The position numbers and the translations under genes are program-made. From contig JAFAYL010000010.1 in assembly GCA_019240405.1 (NCBI GenBank), positions 1 through 33,671 of the forward strand: a DNA stretch of 33,671 nucleotides, in the 5' to 3' direction. Shown piece by piece: positions 8,190 through 16,300 of the stretch; positions within the stretch are counted from its first letter, which is position 1; the number at the start of each line of letters is the position of its first letter. The notes beneath the pieces were generated by a model. That model was not told the DNA's origin, did not search any database, and saw only the letters and a list, made by a program, of their open reading frames with translations. This stretch comes from Acidobacteriaceae bacterium. Lineage in GTDB: Bacteria > Acidobacteriota > Terriglobia > Bryobacterales > Bryobacteraceae.

Positions 8190-9431
8190 GTGGCGCATGC
8201 AGAAATCATCGCAGTCGGCAGTGAATTGCTGACGCCACAATTTCTCGACACAAATTCACTCTTCATCACGGAGCACCTGAACAATTTAGGGGTTGAGGTA
8301 GTCGCAAAGGAAGTGATTGGGGACGATCGCGACCGGCTGACCGGGGCAATATTGGTCGCGGTGAACCGGTGCGAAGTTGTCGTGGTGAGCGGAGGGTTGG
8401 GGCCGACGGAAGACGATGTGACGCGCGATGCCGCGGCTACTGCGCTGCAACGGAAACTGGTGTTGTCTCTAGAGCAAGAGTCGATTCTCGTGCACAGGTT
8501 CCGGCAGATCAACCGACCGATGGCGCCGAACAATATTCGACAGGCGTATTTAATTGAAGGAGCAATTGCGCTCGCGAATCCGAACGGCACAGCGCCCGGG
8601 CAGTTCGTGCCGACGCGAAGGGGAGCGCTCATTCTTCTGCCGGGGCCGCCGCGCGAGCTGAGACCCATGATGGTAAATGAAGTTGTTCCGCGCTTGAGGC
8701 CGATGCTTCCGCAGCAGGTTATTAAAGTGCGGACGTTTCGCATCACGGGGATCGGCGAATCCGATCTGGATGCGTTGATTGCGCCAGTGTACACGAAGTA
8801 CACAAATCCGACTACGACGATTCTTTGTTCGCCCGGAGATTTGGCGGTGCATCTTCGCGCGTGCGGCAAGTCCGAACACGAGGCGTGCGCGTTACTGCGA
8901 GAAGTGGGGAACCGGATCGCGGAGCTGGTGGGAGATCGCATATATAGCGAGAAAGCAGACGAGCCGCTGGAGGCGGTGGTGGGCTGTCTTTTACGCAAGC
9001 GGCGCGCTACAGTTGCGACGGCGGAGAGTTGCACGGGCGGCATGATTGCTTCGCGGCTGACGGATCGAGGGGGAAGTTCCGATTATTTCGTTGCCGGTCT
9101 GGTGACATACACGGACGCGCACAAACGAGAGCTTCTGGGTGTAAAACAGGATTTGATTGCTAAGCATACGGCGGTAAGTGAGCCGGTTGCAGCAGCAATG
9201 GCAGAGTGCGCAGTGGCGCGAACAGGCGCGACGTATGGCGTCTCTTCGACAGGCTATGCCGGGCCACAGGGAGGGACGCCGCATGATCCGGTGGGCACGG
9301 TATATTTGGGAATCGCCGGACCGGGCGGCACGCGCGTGAGCCGGATTCGGCACGGCGGGGATCGCAATCGAATCCGGACATTGGCTACGCAGAGCGCACT
9401 GGATTTATTGAGGAGAAGGTTGAGGGAGTGA
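8190..9431 (+). CDS. cinA: CinA-like protein (competence/damage-inducible; NMN deamidase-type C-domain)
   Basis: 413 aa, the usual CinA length. The N-terminal domain is MoCF-like (AEIIAVGSELLTPQFLDTNS, then VVVVSGGLGPTEDDVTRDA), matching the COG1058 part linked to ADP-ribose pyrophosphatase activity. The C-terminal domain, from about residue 265, has TAESCTGGMIASRL, GLVTYTDAHKRELLGV and GTPHDPVGTVYLGIAG, as in the PncC nicotinamide-nucleotide amidohydrolase family that recycles NMN. The start is GTG at 8190, 9 nt after the preceding stop, making it the last gene of the yacG-pgpA operon. Confidence 0.95.
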   Translation: MAHAEIIAVGSELLTPQFLDTNSLFITEHLNNLGVEVVAKEVIGDDRDRLTGAILVAVNRCEVVVVSGGLGPTEDDVTRDAAATALQRKLVLSLEQESILVHRFRQINRPMAPNNIRQAYLIEGAIALANPNGTAPGQFVPTRRGALILLPGPPRELRPMMVNEVVPRLRPMLPQQVIKVRTFRITGIGESDLDALIAPVYTKYTNPTTTILCSPGDLAVHLRACGKSEHEACALLREVGNRIAELVGDRIYSEKADEPLEAVVGCLLRKRRATVATAESCTGGMIASRLTDRGGSSDYFVAGLVTYTDAHKRELLGVKQDLIAKHTAVSEPVAAAMAECAVARTGATYGVSSTGYAGPQGGTPHDPVGTVYLGIAGPGGTRVSRIRHGGDRNRIRTLATQSALDLLRRRLRE

Positions 9432-9439
9432 GGGAAAAA

Positions 9440-9485
9440 CCGTCGCTTCACTCCGGGCTCCGTTTCAGCCCGCTGATGCGCTACG
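9440..9485. other. Imperfect hairpin downstream of cinA
   Basis: An inner inverted repeat CGGGCT (9454-9459) and AGCCCG (9467-9472) with a 7-nt loop is nested in a looser outer pairing: CCGTCGC near 9440 against GCGCTACGG near 9478. There is no T-run after it, so it is not a classical intrinsic terminator. It may still end the cinA transcript or be a degenerate repeat element. Confidence 0.35.
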
Positions 9486-9503
9486 GCTTTGTATCAAGAG
9501 AAT

Positions 9504-9532
9504 TTACAAGTTTCTTACAAGGTCTTCACAAG
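9504..9532 (+). promoter_or_regulatory. Pho-box-like triple direct repeat
   Basis: Three heptamers TTACAAG (9504-9510), TTACAAG (9515-9521) and TCACAAG (9526-9532) occur with an exact 11-bp period. Such 11-bp-spaced direct repeats are the signature of OmpR/PhoB-family response regulators; the Bacillus PhoP box TT(A/T/C)ACA has the same period. The site ends 75 bp before the ATG of the secreted propeller gene at 9608, so activation of that gene is the natural inference. I did not find a convincing -10 hexamer. Which regulator binds is not shown by the sequence. Confidence 0.5.
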
Positions 9533-9607
9533 CTTAAATTGGATTTCCGATACGCTTGCCCGTGGGATTAGTGTCGCTCATATGAGGACGTCCCACTGGA
9601 GAAACAC

Positions 9608-10738
9608 ATGATTATGGATCTCAATATTCGATTGCAAGCTGTGTGGCGAGTATGTAGGTTATTGTCTGCGGTTTTGGGGCTTAGCACACTGCCTGGAGTG
9701 GTTCGGGCAGAGGATTCGCATCATGAATATAACGATCGCGACAACATCGTGATCGCTGATCAGTTCAACAATCGCATTATCGAAATAGAACCGAGTACAC
9801 ACGCAGTGATCTGGCAGTTTGGGAATGGTTCCGACAAGGCTGGCCCGAATAGCGTGGTTGGACCAAATGACGCAGAACGATTTGGCCCGTTTACTTTGAT
9901 CTCGGGCACGGGAATTCCTCCGAGTAGTCCGCCGCTTCCGGGTTGTTCGGACTCAAAGAACGGCTGCGCCGATAACCGGGTGTTTATCGTCGATCGTGAA
10001 GGCAAAATTCTGTGGCAGTATGGCAAGGCGGGAGTAACTGGTTCCGGTTTCAATGAATTGAATACGCCGGTTCAAGCGATCTTTGTGTCGGGATTTCCGG
10101 GGCATCCGTTTTTCCACGTGTTGATTACGGATCAGGTGAACGAACGAGTGATTCTGGTGAATCTGCGGAATGAGATCGTGTGGCAGTACGGGACAACGGG
10201 CGTGGCGGGTAGCGGTCCGAATGAATTGAATAATCCGAACAGTGCCGAGCTACTTGAGAATGGGCACATCTTAATCGCCGATGAGAACAATAATCGCGTG
10301 ATCGAGATCACGGCGGAGGGTAAACTCGTTCAGACATTCACAGCGGGAGGCACAATCAGCGGCGCTGCATTTGCGAGCCGGTTGCGAAATGGGAATACGC
10401 TGATTTCAGACTCTAATAACAACCGTATCGTGGAAGTGGATTCGCACGATTCGGTGGTGTGGGAATACGTCACCAATACGCAAAAAGGGAGCAATTCCAG
10501 TCCGTTGCCGACGCGGGCAGTTCGCCTGCGGAATGGGAACACTTTGATTAGCGATCAATTCAACAATCGCGTGATCGAAGTAAACCATGATAAAGAGATC
10601 GTGTTCCAGCAAGGGAAGCTAAACGTTCTTGGGAACGGCTTTAACCGGTTGAATGGTCCATACGACGCAAAGAAGGTGAAAGATTTTACCGGTTTAACTC
10701 CGCCATTCGATTTCGACGACGATAAAGACGACCGCTAG
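9608..10738 (+). CDS. Secreted beta-propeller protein with six NHL/PQQ-like repeats
   Basis: 376 aa. A long signal peptide ends near residue 35 (LLSAVLGLSTLPGVVRA). Six repeat units follow, recognisable by I(A/S/T)DQxNNRVIE and xIVWQYG strands: NIVIADQFNNRIIEIE, NRVFIVDREGKILWQYG, HVLITDQVNERVILVN, HILIADENNNRVIEIT, NTLISDSNNNRIVEVD and NTLISDQFNNRVIEVN. This fits one six-bladed propeller. Two units carry the insert VxGSGxNELNxP. The tail is very acidic (FDFDDDKDDR). GGAGA at 9598-9602 lies 5-6 nt before the ATG at 9608 and supports that start. The protein is probably periplasmic or extracellular; its ligand is unknown. It appears monocistronic behind the Pho-box-like repeat. Confidence 0.88.
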   Translation: MIMDLNIRLQAVWRVCRLLSAVLGLSTLPGVVRAEDSHHEYNDRDNIVIADQFNNRIIEIEPSTHAVIWQFGNGSDKAGPNSVVGPNDAERFGPFTLISGTGIPPSSPPLPGCSDSKNGCADNRVFIVDREGKILWQYGKAGVTGSGFNELNTPVQAIFVSGFPGHPFFHVLITDQVNERVILVNLRNEIVWQYGTTGVAGSGPNELNNPNSAELLENGHILIADENNNRVIEITAEGKLVQTFTAGGTISGAAFASRLRNGNTLISDSNNNRIVEVDSHDSVVWEYVTNTQKGSNSSPLPTRAVRLRNGNTLISDQFNNRVIEVNHDKEIVFQQGKLNVLGNGFNRLNGPYDAKKVKDFTGLTPPFDFDDDKDDR

Positions 10739-10748
10739 GATTACGGGC

Positions 10749-10768
10749 GGGCTTGGCATGCCAAGCCC
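10749..10768. repeat. REP-like palindrome, copy 1
   Basis: The 20-bp sequence GGGCTTGGCATGCCAAGCCC is a perfect palindrome centred on GCATGC. It is preceded by C and followed by CTACG. It lies 11 bp after the stop of the propeller gene. The element at 22714 has the same length, the same GGCATGCC core, the same preceding C and the same CTACG tail, but different outer-stem bases. I infer a dispersed repetitive extragenic palindrome family; it could also act as a transcript end. Confidence 0.7.
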
Positions 10769-10790
10769 CTACGTTTCTGTATCGGTACGG

Positions 10791-10820
10791 TTGAGGTGGA
10801 GACGGCGTTATAAATAGAAT
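10791..10820 (+). promoter_or_regulatory. Possible sigma70-type promoter for the Mut7-C gene
   Basis: TTGAGG (10791-10796) and TAGAAT (10815-10820) match the -35 and -10 consensus at 4/6 and 5/6 with an 18-bp spacer. Transcription would begin near 10827, leaving a leader of about 110 nt before the TTG start at 10941. This rests on sequence matching only. Confidence 0.35.
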
Positions 10821-10940
10821 CAGATCGCACGAAATGCGCGGTTTGATTAGCGAGCACCATCCTGTACCCACGTTGTTTGCGGAGCTTGTGCTTTTGGATT
10901 TTTGCCACGTTGAAAATCTGTACCGGCTCCAGGCAGTGCT

Positions 10941-11666
10941 TTGCTGATTCGTGCGTGCTTCCGCTTCGAAGGCGAACTAAACGATTTCCTCGCGCCTGAA
11001 AAAGAGAATCTCGAATTCGAGCATCTTGTGGGAGTGACGGACACTCTGAAGCACTTGATCGAATCGATCGGCGTGCCGCACACAGAAATTGAGAGCGTAC
11101 ACGTAAATGGCAAAGCACGCGCGTTATCGGAAAAATTGGAGAGCGGGGATCGCGTGCATGTATTTCCACACGCGACGCCGGTGAGGCTGCGGAGCGCTCG
11201 ATTTGTAATTGACGGGCACCTCGGGCGGCTGGCGGCCTATCTCCGAATGCTAGGGTTCGACACGAGCTACGACCGCGCGGCCGATGATAAACTGCTCGCG
11301 GCGCTGGCGAGCGCAGAACAGCGACTAGTTCTGACGCGAGATGTCGGGTTGCTTAAGCGGCGCGAGATCGAGCAGGGATATTGCGTGCGATCGGATAAAC
11401 CGCGCGATCAATTGCGGGAGGTGACACAACGTTTTGCGCTCGCTTCACAGTTCGATCCGTTCAGCCGGTGCATGGACTGCAACGGGCAACTGTGTCCGGC
11501 GCCAAAAGAAGAAGTCGTGGACACATTGCCGCCGCATACGCGTGAGACAAAGAATCACTTCAGCCGATGCACGCACTGCGGAAAAGTCTTTTGGCGCGGA
11601 ACACATTACGAACGGATGCTGGGATGGATTGAGGAATTGCGAGAACAAGCGCGATTGTGTAGCTGA
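10941..11666 (+). CDS. Mut7-C RNase domain protein with N-terminal ubiquitin-like domain
   Basis: 241 aa. Residues 1-80 form a ubiquitin/ThiS-like beta-grasp domain (Mut7-C ubiquitin type; IESVHVNGKARALSEKLESG). Residues 83-160 match the Mut7-C PIN-like nuclease core, with Asp91 (FVIDGHLGRLAAYLRMLGFD), Asp111, Asp115-116 and Asp134 (LVLTRDVGLLKRRE) as likely metal ligands. A C-terminal zinc ribbon has Cys177/Cys180 (RCMDCNGQL) and Cys210/Cys213 (RCTHCGKVFWRG). The family is predicted to be an RNase, but its cellular role is not established. The start is TTG at 10941 (MLIRACFRF), with AGG about 8 nt upstream; no ATG gives the complete beta-grasp domain. Confidence 0.88.
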   Translation: MLIRACFRFEGELNDFLAPEKENLEFEHLVGVTDTLKHLIESIGVPHTEIESVHVNGKARALSEKLESGDRVHVFPHATPVRLRSARFVIDGHLGRLAAYLRMLGFDTSYDRAADDKLLAALASAEQRLVLTRDVGLLKRREIEQGYCVRSDKPRDQLREVTQRFALASQFDPFSRCMDCNGQLCPAPKEEVVDTLPPHTRETKNHFSRCTHCGKVFWRGTHYERMLGWIEELREQARLCS

Positions 11667-11771
11667 TTTTTCGGCTGCTTGCAACCCTCCAGCGATTAAT
11701 TTATTTTTTCATTACATTTTTACTTTTGAAAAACGTGCAACTCACTTGCGCGACCGCGTATCCAAAACGGT

Positions 11772-11843
11772 GTGATCACGAATGGCTCGTAAAAGTTGCT
11801 TCAGGTCAGAGAGCGCAAGTGATTACTTACAAAAAGTGATCGC
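11772..11843 (+). promoter_or_regulatory. Three GTGAT-type octamers upstream of the outer-membrane protein gene
   Basis: GTGATCAC (11772-11779, a perfect palindrome), GTGATTAC (11819-11826) and GTGATCGC (11836-11843) share the pattern GTGATYRC. The last two are 17 bp apart, within a pair of inverted AGCGC/GCGCT arms (11812-11816 and 11842-11846). A TTGACT hexamer follows at 11851. The surrounding 11690-11730 stretch is AT-rich. I infer a possible operator region for the gene at 11896; no regulator can be named. Confidence 0.35.
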
Positions 11844-11895
11844 GCTAGTTTTGACTAACGCCATCGCTAATTGAATAACTTTGGGAGGTTGTAAG

Positions 11896-12510
11896 TTGAA
11901 GTACACAATCATGACCGGTTTAGTGTGTCTCGGGTTGTTTGCCGGAGCCATTCAGGCCCAGGAAGGCGATCGCAATGAGGTTACAGTTTCCGCAACCGGT
12001 TCATTTGAACAAAGCACAAACGGCAACGGAATACATCAGTCGGCGGAAAACTCGGCCGGCGTGTTGTTCAGTTATCGTTATTTTTTCACCGACCATCAGG
12101 GTCTTGAAGTCAATTACGGCTTCAGCCGCTTCAACCAGCAGTACAGCTCGTTGAATGCAGCTACGCCGTTGTCACTCGGTGTTCCCGCAAATACCAACGA
12201 AGCGACGGCCTCGTATATTTATCGCCATGCCGTTGGGCACCGGCTTACTCCTTTTGTCAGCGCCGGCACGGGTGCGTTAATTTTCGTGCCCGATTCGTTT
12301 ACTTCTGGCGGCGTGAGCGGGAGCAAGTTCGCTACTCCTGATTTCGTCTATAGCGCGGGTGCAGATCTCGCGGTGAGCAGACGAATCAGCTTGCGGCTGG
12401 GCTATCGTGGACACGTGTTTGAAGCGCCCGATTTCGGCGTGCCCGGAATCAAAACAGGTTCGGTTGCCCACATGGCAGAGCCGTTTGGCGGAATTTCGTT
12501 CCACTTTTAA
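11896..12510 (+). CDS. Small outer-membrane beta-barrel protein
   Basis: 204 aa from the TTG at 11896. GGAGG at 11884-11888 sits 7 nt before this TTG. The open frame begins further upstream, but an earlier start would place this ribosome binding site inside the coding region. The signal peptide is MKYTIMTGLVCLGLFAGAIQA, cleaved before QEGD. The mature part alternates polar and hydrophobic residues in strands ending in aromatics (VLFSYRYFFTDHQGLEVNYGFSRF split across two strands, ATASYIYRHAV, ISLRLGYRGHVF) and ends in GGISFHF, a terminal aromatic typical of outer-membrane insertion. It is OmpA/OmpW-sized with about eight strands, and no periplasmic peptidoglycan-binding domain is present. Function unknown. 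A strong terminator follows. Confidence 0.87.
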   Translation: MKYTIMTGLVCLGLFAGAIQAQEGDRNEVTVSATGSFEQSTNGNGIHQSAENSAGVLFSYRYFFTDHQGLEVNYGFSRFNQQYSSLNAATPLSLGVPANTNEATASYIYRHAVGHRLTPFVSAGTGALIFVPDSFTSGGVSGSKFATPDFVYSAGADLAVSRRISLRLGYRGHVFEAPDFGVPGIKTGSVAHMAEPFGGISFHF

Positions 12511-12537
12511 GAGCAGATAAGTAAGTTGGTCTAACTG

Positions 12538-12562
12538 GGGCCTTCGTGAGAAGGCCCTTTTT
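12538..12562 (+). terminator. Rho-independent terminator after the outer-membrane protein gene
   Basis: An 8-bp perfect stem GGGCCTTC (12538-12545) and GAAGGCCC (12550-12557), with loop GTGA, is followed directly by five T residues. It lies 28 nt after the stop at 12510 and just before the convergent stop at 12569. Confidence 0.88.
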
Positions 12563-12568
12563 GTTTGA

Positions 12569-13303
12569 TCACGGGAGTGAAATGGCGCGACTCTGAGCAT
12601 GCCGTACAAAGGCTTCGGCTTGCTCATGGCCACTTTCGAGACCGCGAAAGCGAGTGACTTGTGATTGCAATGCATAGTAGCGGTCTGGGGACTGCGACGC
12701 ATGAGCGTAACAGGCGGCGCGCTTGGTGGGTTCGACACGGGTGATATCGACGTAATCTGTCGGAGAAAACATCATCGTATCTTCGCCATTTGAGACTTCG
12801 TAGTAATACAAGCTGAAAGTTTTGCCCGCACCGAGCCATGCATCATAGGCCAGCATGGACATGGCGCGATGATCGCGATGATTGTCGATGGGCCAGTGAG
12901 TAAAGACGATATCGGGCTCTTCGGATTCGAGAAGGCGGCGGAAGTTGTCGTACGCCGCAGGGGTGACCTCAGCTTCGCCGTCAATTTGATTTGCAAATCT
13001 TGGATGAGCTTTGAGGATTTGGGAGGCGCGTTGGGCTTCTGCGACGCGGATGTCCGCGCATGCTTTTGCGGGCCGGCCTGAGCAGCCCTTCTCGCCTCGA
13101 TTGAGATACAGGAGTGTGACCTCGTGGCCGAGCGCAGTATAGCGGGCGATGGTGCCGCCGCAGCCATATTCGGGATCTCCGGGGTGGCCGCCGGTGACGA
13201 CGATTTTCAATTTTTTCGGCGGAAGTTCGTTTAACGGAACAGCTTCGACGGGCAGAAGCGCAATTGAGCCCGCGAGAACATTGCGTCGAGTGAGCAGAGA
13301 CAA
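12569..13303 (-). CDS. PIG-L family deacetylase, variant HPGD motif
   Basis: 244 aa. The N-terminus is Tat-like (LTRRNVLAGSIALLPVEA). The core is the PIG-L/LmbE fold of zinc-dependent N-acetyl-sugar deacetylases: VVTGGHPGDPEYGCGGTIARY (His40, Asp43) and DIVFTHWPIDNHRDHRAM (His142, His145). His40, Asp43 and His145 match the zinc ligands of MshB. The residue equal to the general base Asp15 of MshB (HPDDE) is Gly42 here. The start is TTG at 13303; a stop lies only a few codons upstream and no other start codon lies between. The gene begins 8 nt after the stop of the TonB-dependent receptor on the same strand, so the two are probably cotranscribed. The substrate is unknown. Confidence 0.9.
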   Translation of the reverse strand: MSLLTRRNVLAGSIALLPVEAVPLNELPPKKLKIVVTGGHPGDPEYGCGGTIARYTALGHEVTLLYLNRGEKGCSGRPAKACADIRVAEAQRASQILKAHPRFANQIDGEAEVTPAAYDNFRRLLESEEPDIVFTHWPIDNHRDHRAMSMLAYDAWLGAGKTFSLYYYEVSNGEDTMMFSPTDYVDITRVEPTKRAACYAHASQSPDRYYALQSQVTRFRGLESGHEQAEAFVRHAQSRAISLP

Positions 13304-13311
13304 CGGAGATG

Positions 13312-16300
13312 CTAAAAGCTATATTTCAGGGAGAACTGAAAAACGCGCGGGCCGTTGAGCTGGCCGATCGATTGAAGGGTTTGAAAATTGCCTGGGCCGA
13401 TGTTCGGGACCAAGTAACAAGTCTGATTCAGAGTGGCGCCATCGCCGCAGTTTGGGCCGACGGGGTTGTATAAGGTCTGATTGATTCCGCTTCCGTTCTG
13501 CACGTAGTAGTTGGCGTGGTTGGCGACATTGAAGACTTGCGCCTTCACGAAAAACGAGTGGTTCTCAGCGAGCTGAAACTTGCGCTCGAGTCCGATATCG
13601 ATCTCATCGATCCAAGGACCGTAAAACGAATTGAGACCGAAATTGGGAGCGGGTCCTGCGCCGTTGATGCCGACCCCAGTGTTGCCGGTGGTTTGGTTGT
13701 AAGCGGAATCATTCAAGTTGTCGTTTGAGCCGCTACAGTTGCTCAGATTCGGTCCAGTGCATGCGGCATTCAGAAGCGGAGAGTACGGACGGCCCGAGTT
13801 GAAGGCCATCACGGTGCTGAGTGTCCAGTTTGAAAGCACTGCTTTCGCGAAGGGCGAAGACAGGCCAGAGGTTTGGGGCTGCCAAACGGCGGAAACCGAG
13901 AGACGATGGCGCTGATCGAGCAGAGATGGCGAATGCGTGTTCGTGAAATCGAACTGATTGTAGAAATCGACGCCGTTACTGTCGATGTTCTTCGACCAGG
14001 TGTAGGACGCAAGCAGGGAAACGCCGTGCGATACTCTGCGTTTCAACTGCGCGAACAGCGAATTGTAGTTGTTCAAGCCGGGGCTGATAAGAGCGTTGAT
14101 TTGCCCGATATTTGGATTGATCAAGCCTTCATGGAGCAGGCCATTGTCGAGGTTTGGACCGAAAACGGAGGGTCCGGAGCACGGCGCGGCGATCGCTCCG
14201 GGAGCGCAGAGCACGTACTGCGTGATTCCGGCGGGAGGAAAGAGATTCAAGTCATAGGCGCTTGACGCAATGAGATGGACGGCGTGGGTCCACATGGTTC
14301 CGACCCCGAGAGTCGTGTTGGAACCGATCTCCTGCTCGATTTGAAAGCTGCCTTGCAGCACGTAAGGAATCTGAAACCCCGGAGAGACGATCGACACGTT
14401 CGGCGATGCAGAAAAGAGAGCGGGGTTACCCACGCGATTCGGGAAGGTGGGGGATTGAAGGTCAGGCGGCAGCGAAGAGTTGAAGAAAAGAAAGGCGCTC
14501 GATTGCTGGGACGGAAGTCCGTTCGATACGACGGAGTTCTCATAGTTGATTCCGTTGAACAGTTCGTAGAACATTCCGAAGCCGCCGCGGATGACGGTTT
14601 CACGCGTGGGTTGATAGGCGAAACCGAAACGCGGTGCGAGGCGCTGATAACGGTTCGGGAATTGGCCAGTCAGCGGAACCGCGGGGTTGCCTGCGGGCTG
14701 AGGATAGATCTGGAAATCTTCTCTCAACCCGAAGTCGAGCGTCAGGTTTCGGAAGGCCTGGAATTTGTCATCGACGTAAAAGCCCAAATAGGGAACGTTA
14801 AAGCGGAACGTCGGGTTGCCGGCGCTCTGCGAAAAATAGAGATAATGGCCCAGCGCGAAATCGGTGGGATTCGGAAAAGCGAACGTGCCGCGGAAGTTCC
14901 CGTAGTAGAAGTCGACAATCTGGTCGTAGTTAAAATCGACGCCGAAGTCGAGAGTGTTTCGACCAACAACCCAATTGATGCGGTCGTTCAGCTCCCACTG
15001 ATATTCACGGGTGTCGCCGAGCGCGTATCCGGGATTGCCCAGCGTGAAGTATTGGGGGCTGAAGATGCTCACCGAAGGGAAATTGGGATCGATCAGGCCG
15101 CTGGGAGACTCGATCTGCTCGTCGCGCAGGTAGCTGGCGTGCACATCGTTCACGAGGGTGGGAGTGAAGATGTGGGTCCAGTGAACGGTCGCGTGGTGAT
15201 CACGAACCCCGTTGTTGGGAAGCGATTCGATTCCGTCGAATGAGACGGGGTTATATGTGATGGTTCCACCCGGAGAGTCGAATTTGTTGTAGTTGTACAC
15301 AAACGACACCTGATCGGCGTCGCTGATGTGCCAGTCGAGTTTGGGGAAGAAGGAGAGGTCATCGCGACGGCGCTGGCGCTGGCCGAGATTGCTCTGAATG
15401 GAGTGAAGCGCGTTAGAGACCTGCTGGAGGTAAGCCGGGTTCGTTGGATCGGGTGAACTAACCCCGGATGGAAGCGGGAAAGGGCTATTGAGCGCGGGAA
15501 GGGCCGTGCCTGCGGGCAGGCCGAAGCTTGTCACATCGAGACTCTGCTGCCCCTGATTGATGACCGAGATGGGATCTTTCTGCCGCTGCTGCTCGTAATC
15601 GAAATAGAAAAAGAGCTGCTGGCGCACGAGAGGGCCGCCGAGATCGGCTCCGAATTGCTGCAGAACGTCGAGGGGCTTGGGGCGGCCGTTCGCTTTGTCG
15701 ACGGCATCCTCGGCTCCGGTTCCCGAATTGCGGTTGTAATAGAACGCGTCGCCGTGGAAGGCATTGCTACCAGATTTCGTTACGGTGTTGATGAAACCCG
15801 ATCCGGCGCCTCCGTAAGCGGCGGAGTAAGGATCATCTGCGACCTGGAACTCCTGAATCGATTGCTCGCCGAATACGTAGGGGACGCGAGTGCGGCCGCG
15901 CGCATCGCCGAAATAGGAACTTGTTGCATTCGCGCCATCGAGGGTAAAGGAATTGGAACCGTTGCCGTTAGCGTAGCCGGAGTCAGCGCCGCCCTGCTGC
16001 CCTGCGACGCTGACCAGCCCGAACTGGCCGTCTGCGGTGACGTTCGGCGTCAGCAGAACGAAATCGGTGTAGCGTCTGCCATTCAAGGGAAGATTCGTAA
16101 TTAAGTGTTGATCGACAACCGTGGCCTGGCTGGTATCCGTTGGATGAAGGACTTCTCCTGCGGCTTCGACTGTTACTTGTTGGGTGACCGATCCGATTTC
16201 AAGTTGTGGATTGATGCTCGTTGTGCGGCCGATCGAAACTTCGACGTGGGGCACCTGAGTTGTTTTGAAACGAGCGAGCGAGAAGGTGGCGGTGTAGAGT

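Noticed and set aside
7958-9043. 361-codon open frame on the reverse strand
   Set aside because: Antisense to cinA and the propeller gene. The translation is Ser/Arg/Thr-rich low-information sequence, the mirror of codon bias in the real genes.
11782-11874. 30-codon frame upstream of the outer-membrane protein gene
   Set aside because: No ribosome binding site and no homology that I recognise. It also overlaps the repeated octamers, which are better explained as regulatory sequence.
11851-11880. TTGACT and AATAAC as a promoter for the outer-membrane protein gene
   Set aside because: The 17-bp spacing is good, but transcription would begin about at the ribosome binding site (11884-11888) and so remove it from the mRNA. 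I kept TTGACT only as context.
14275-15243. 322-codon open frame on the forward strand
   Set aside because: Antisense to the TonB-dependent receptor. The composition is that of a shadow frame and no domain is recognisable.
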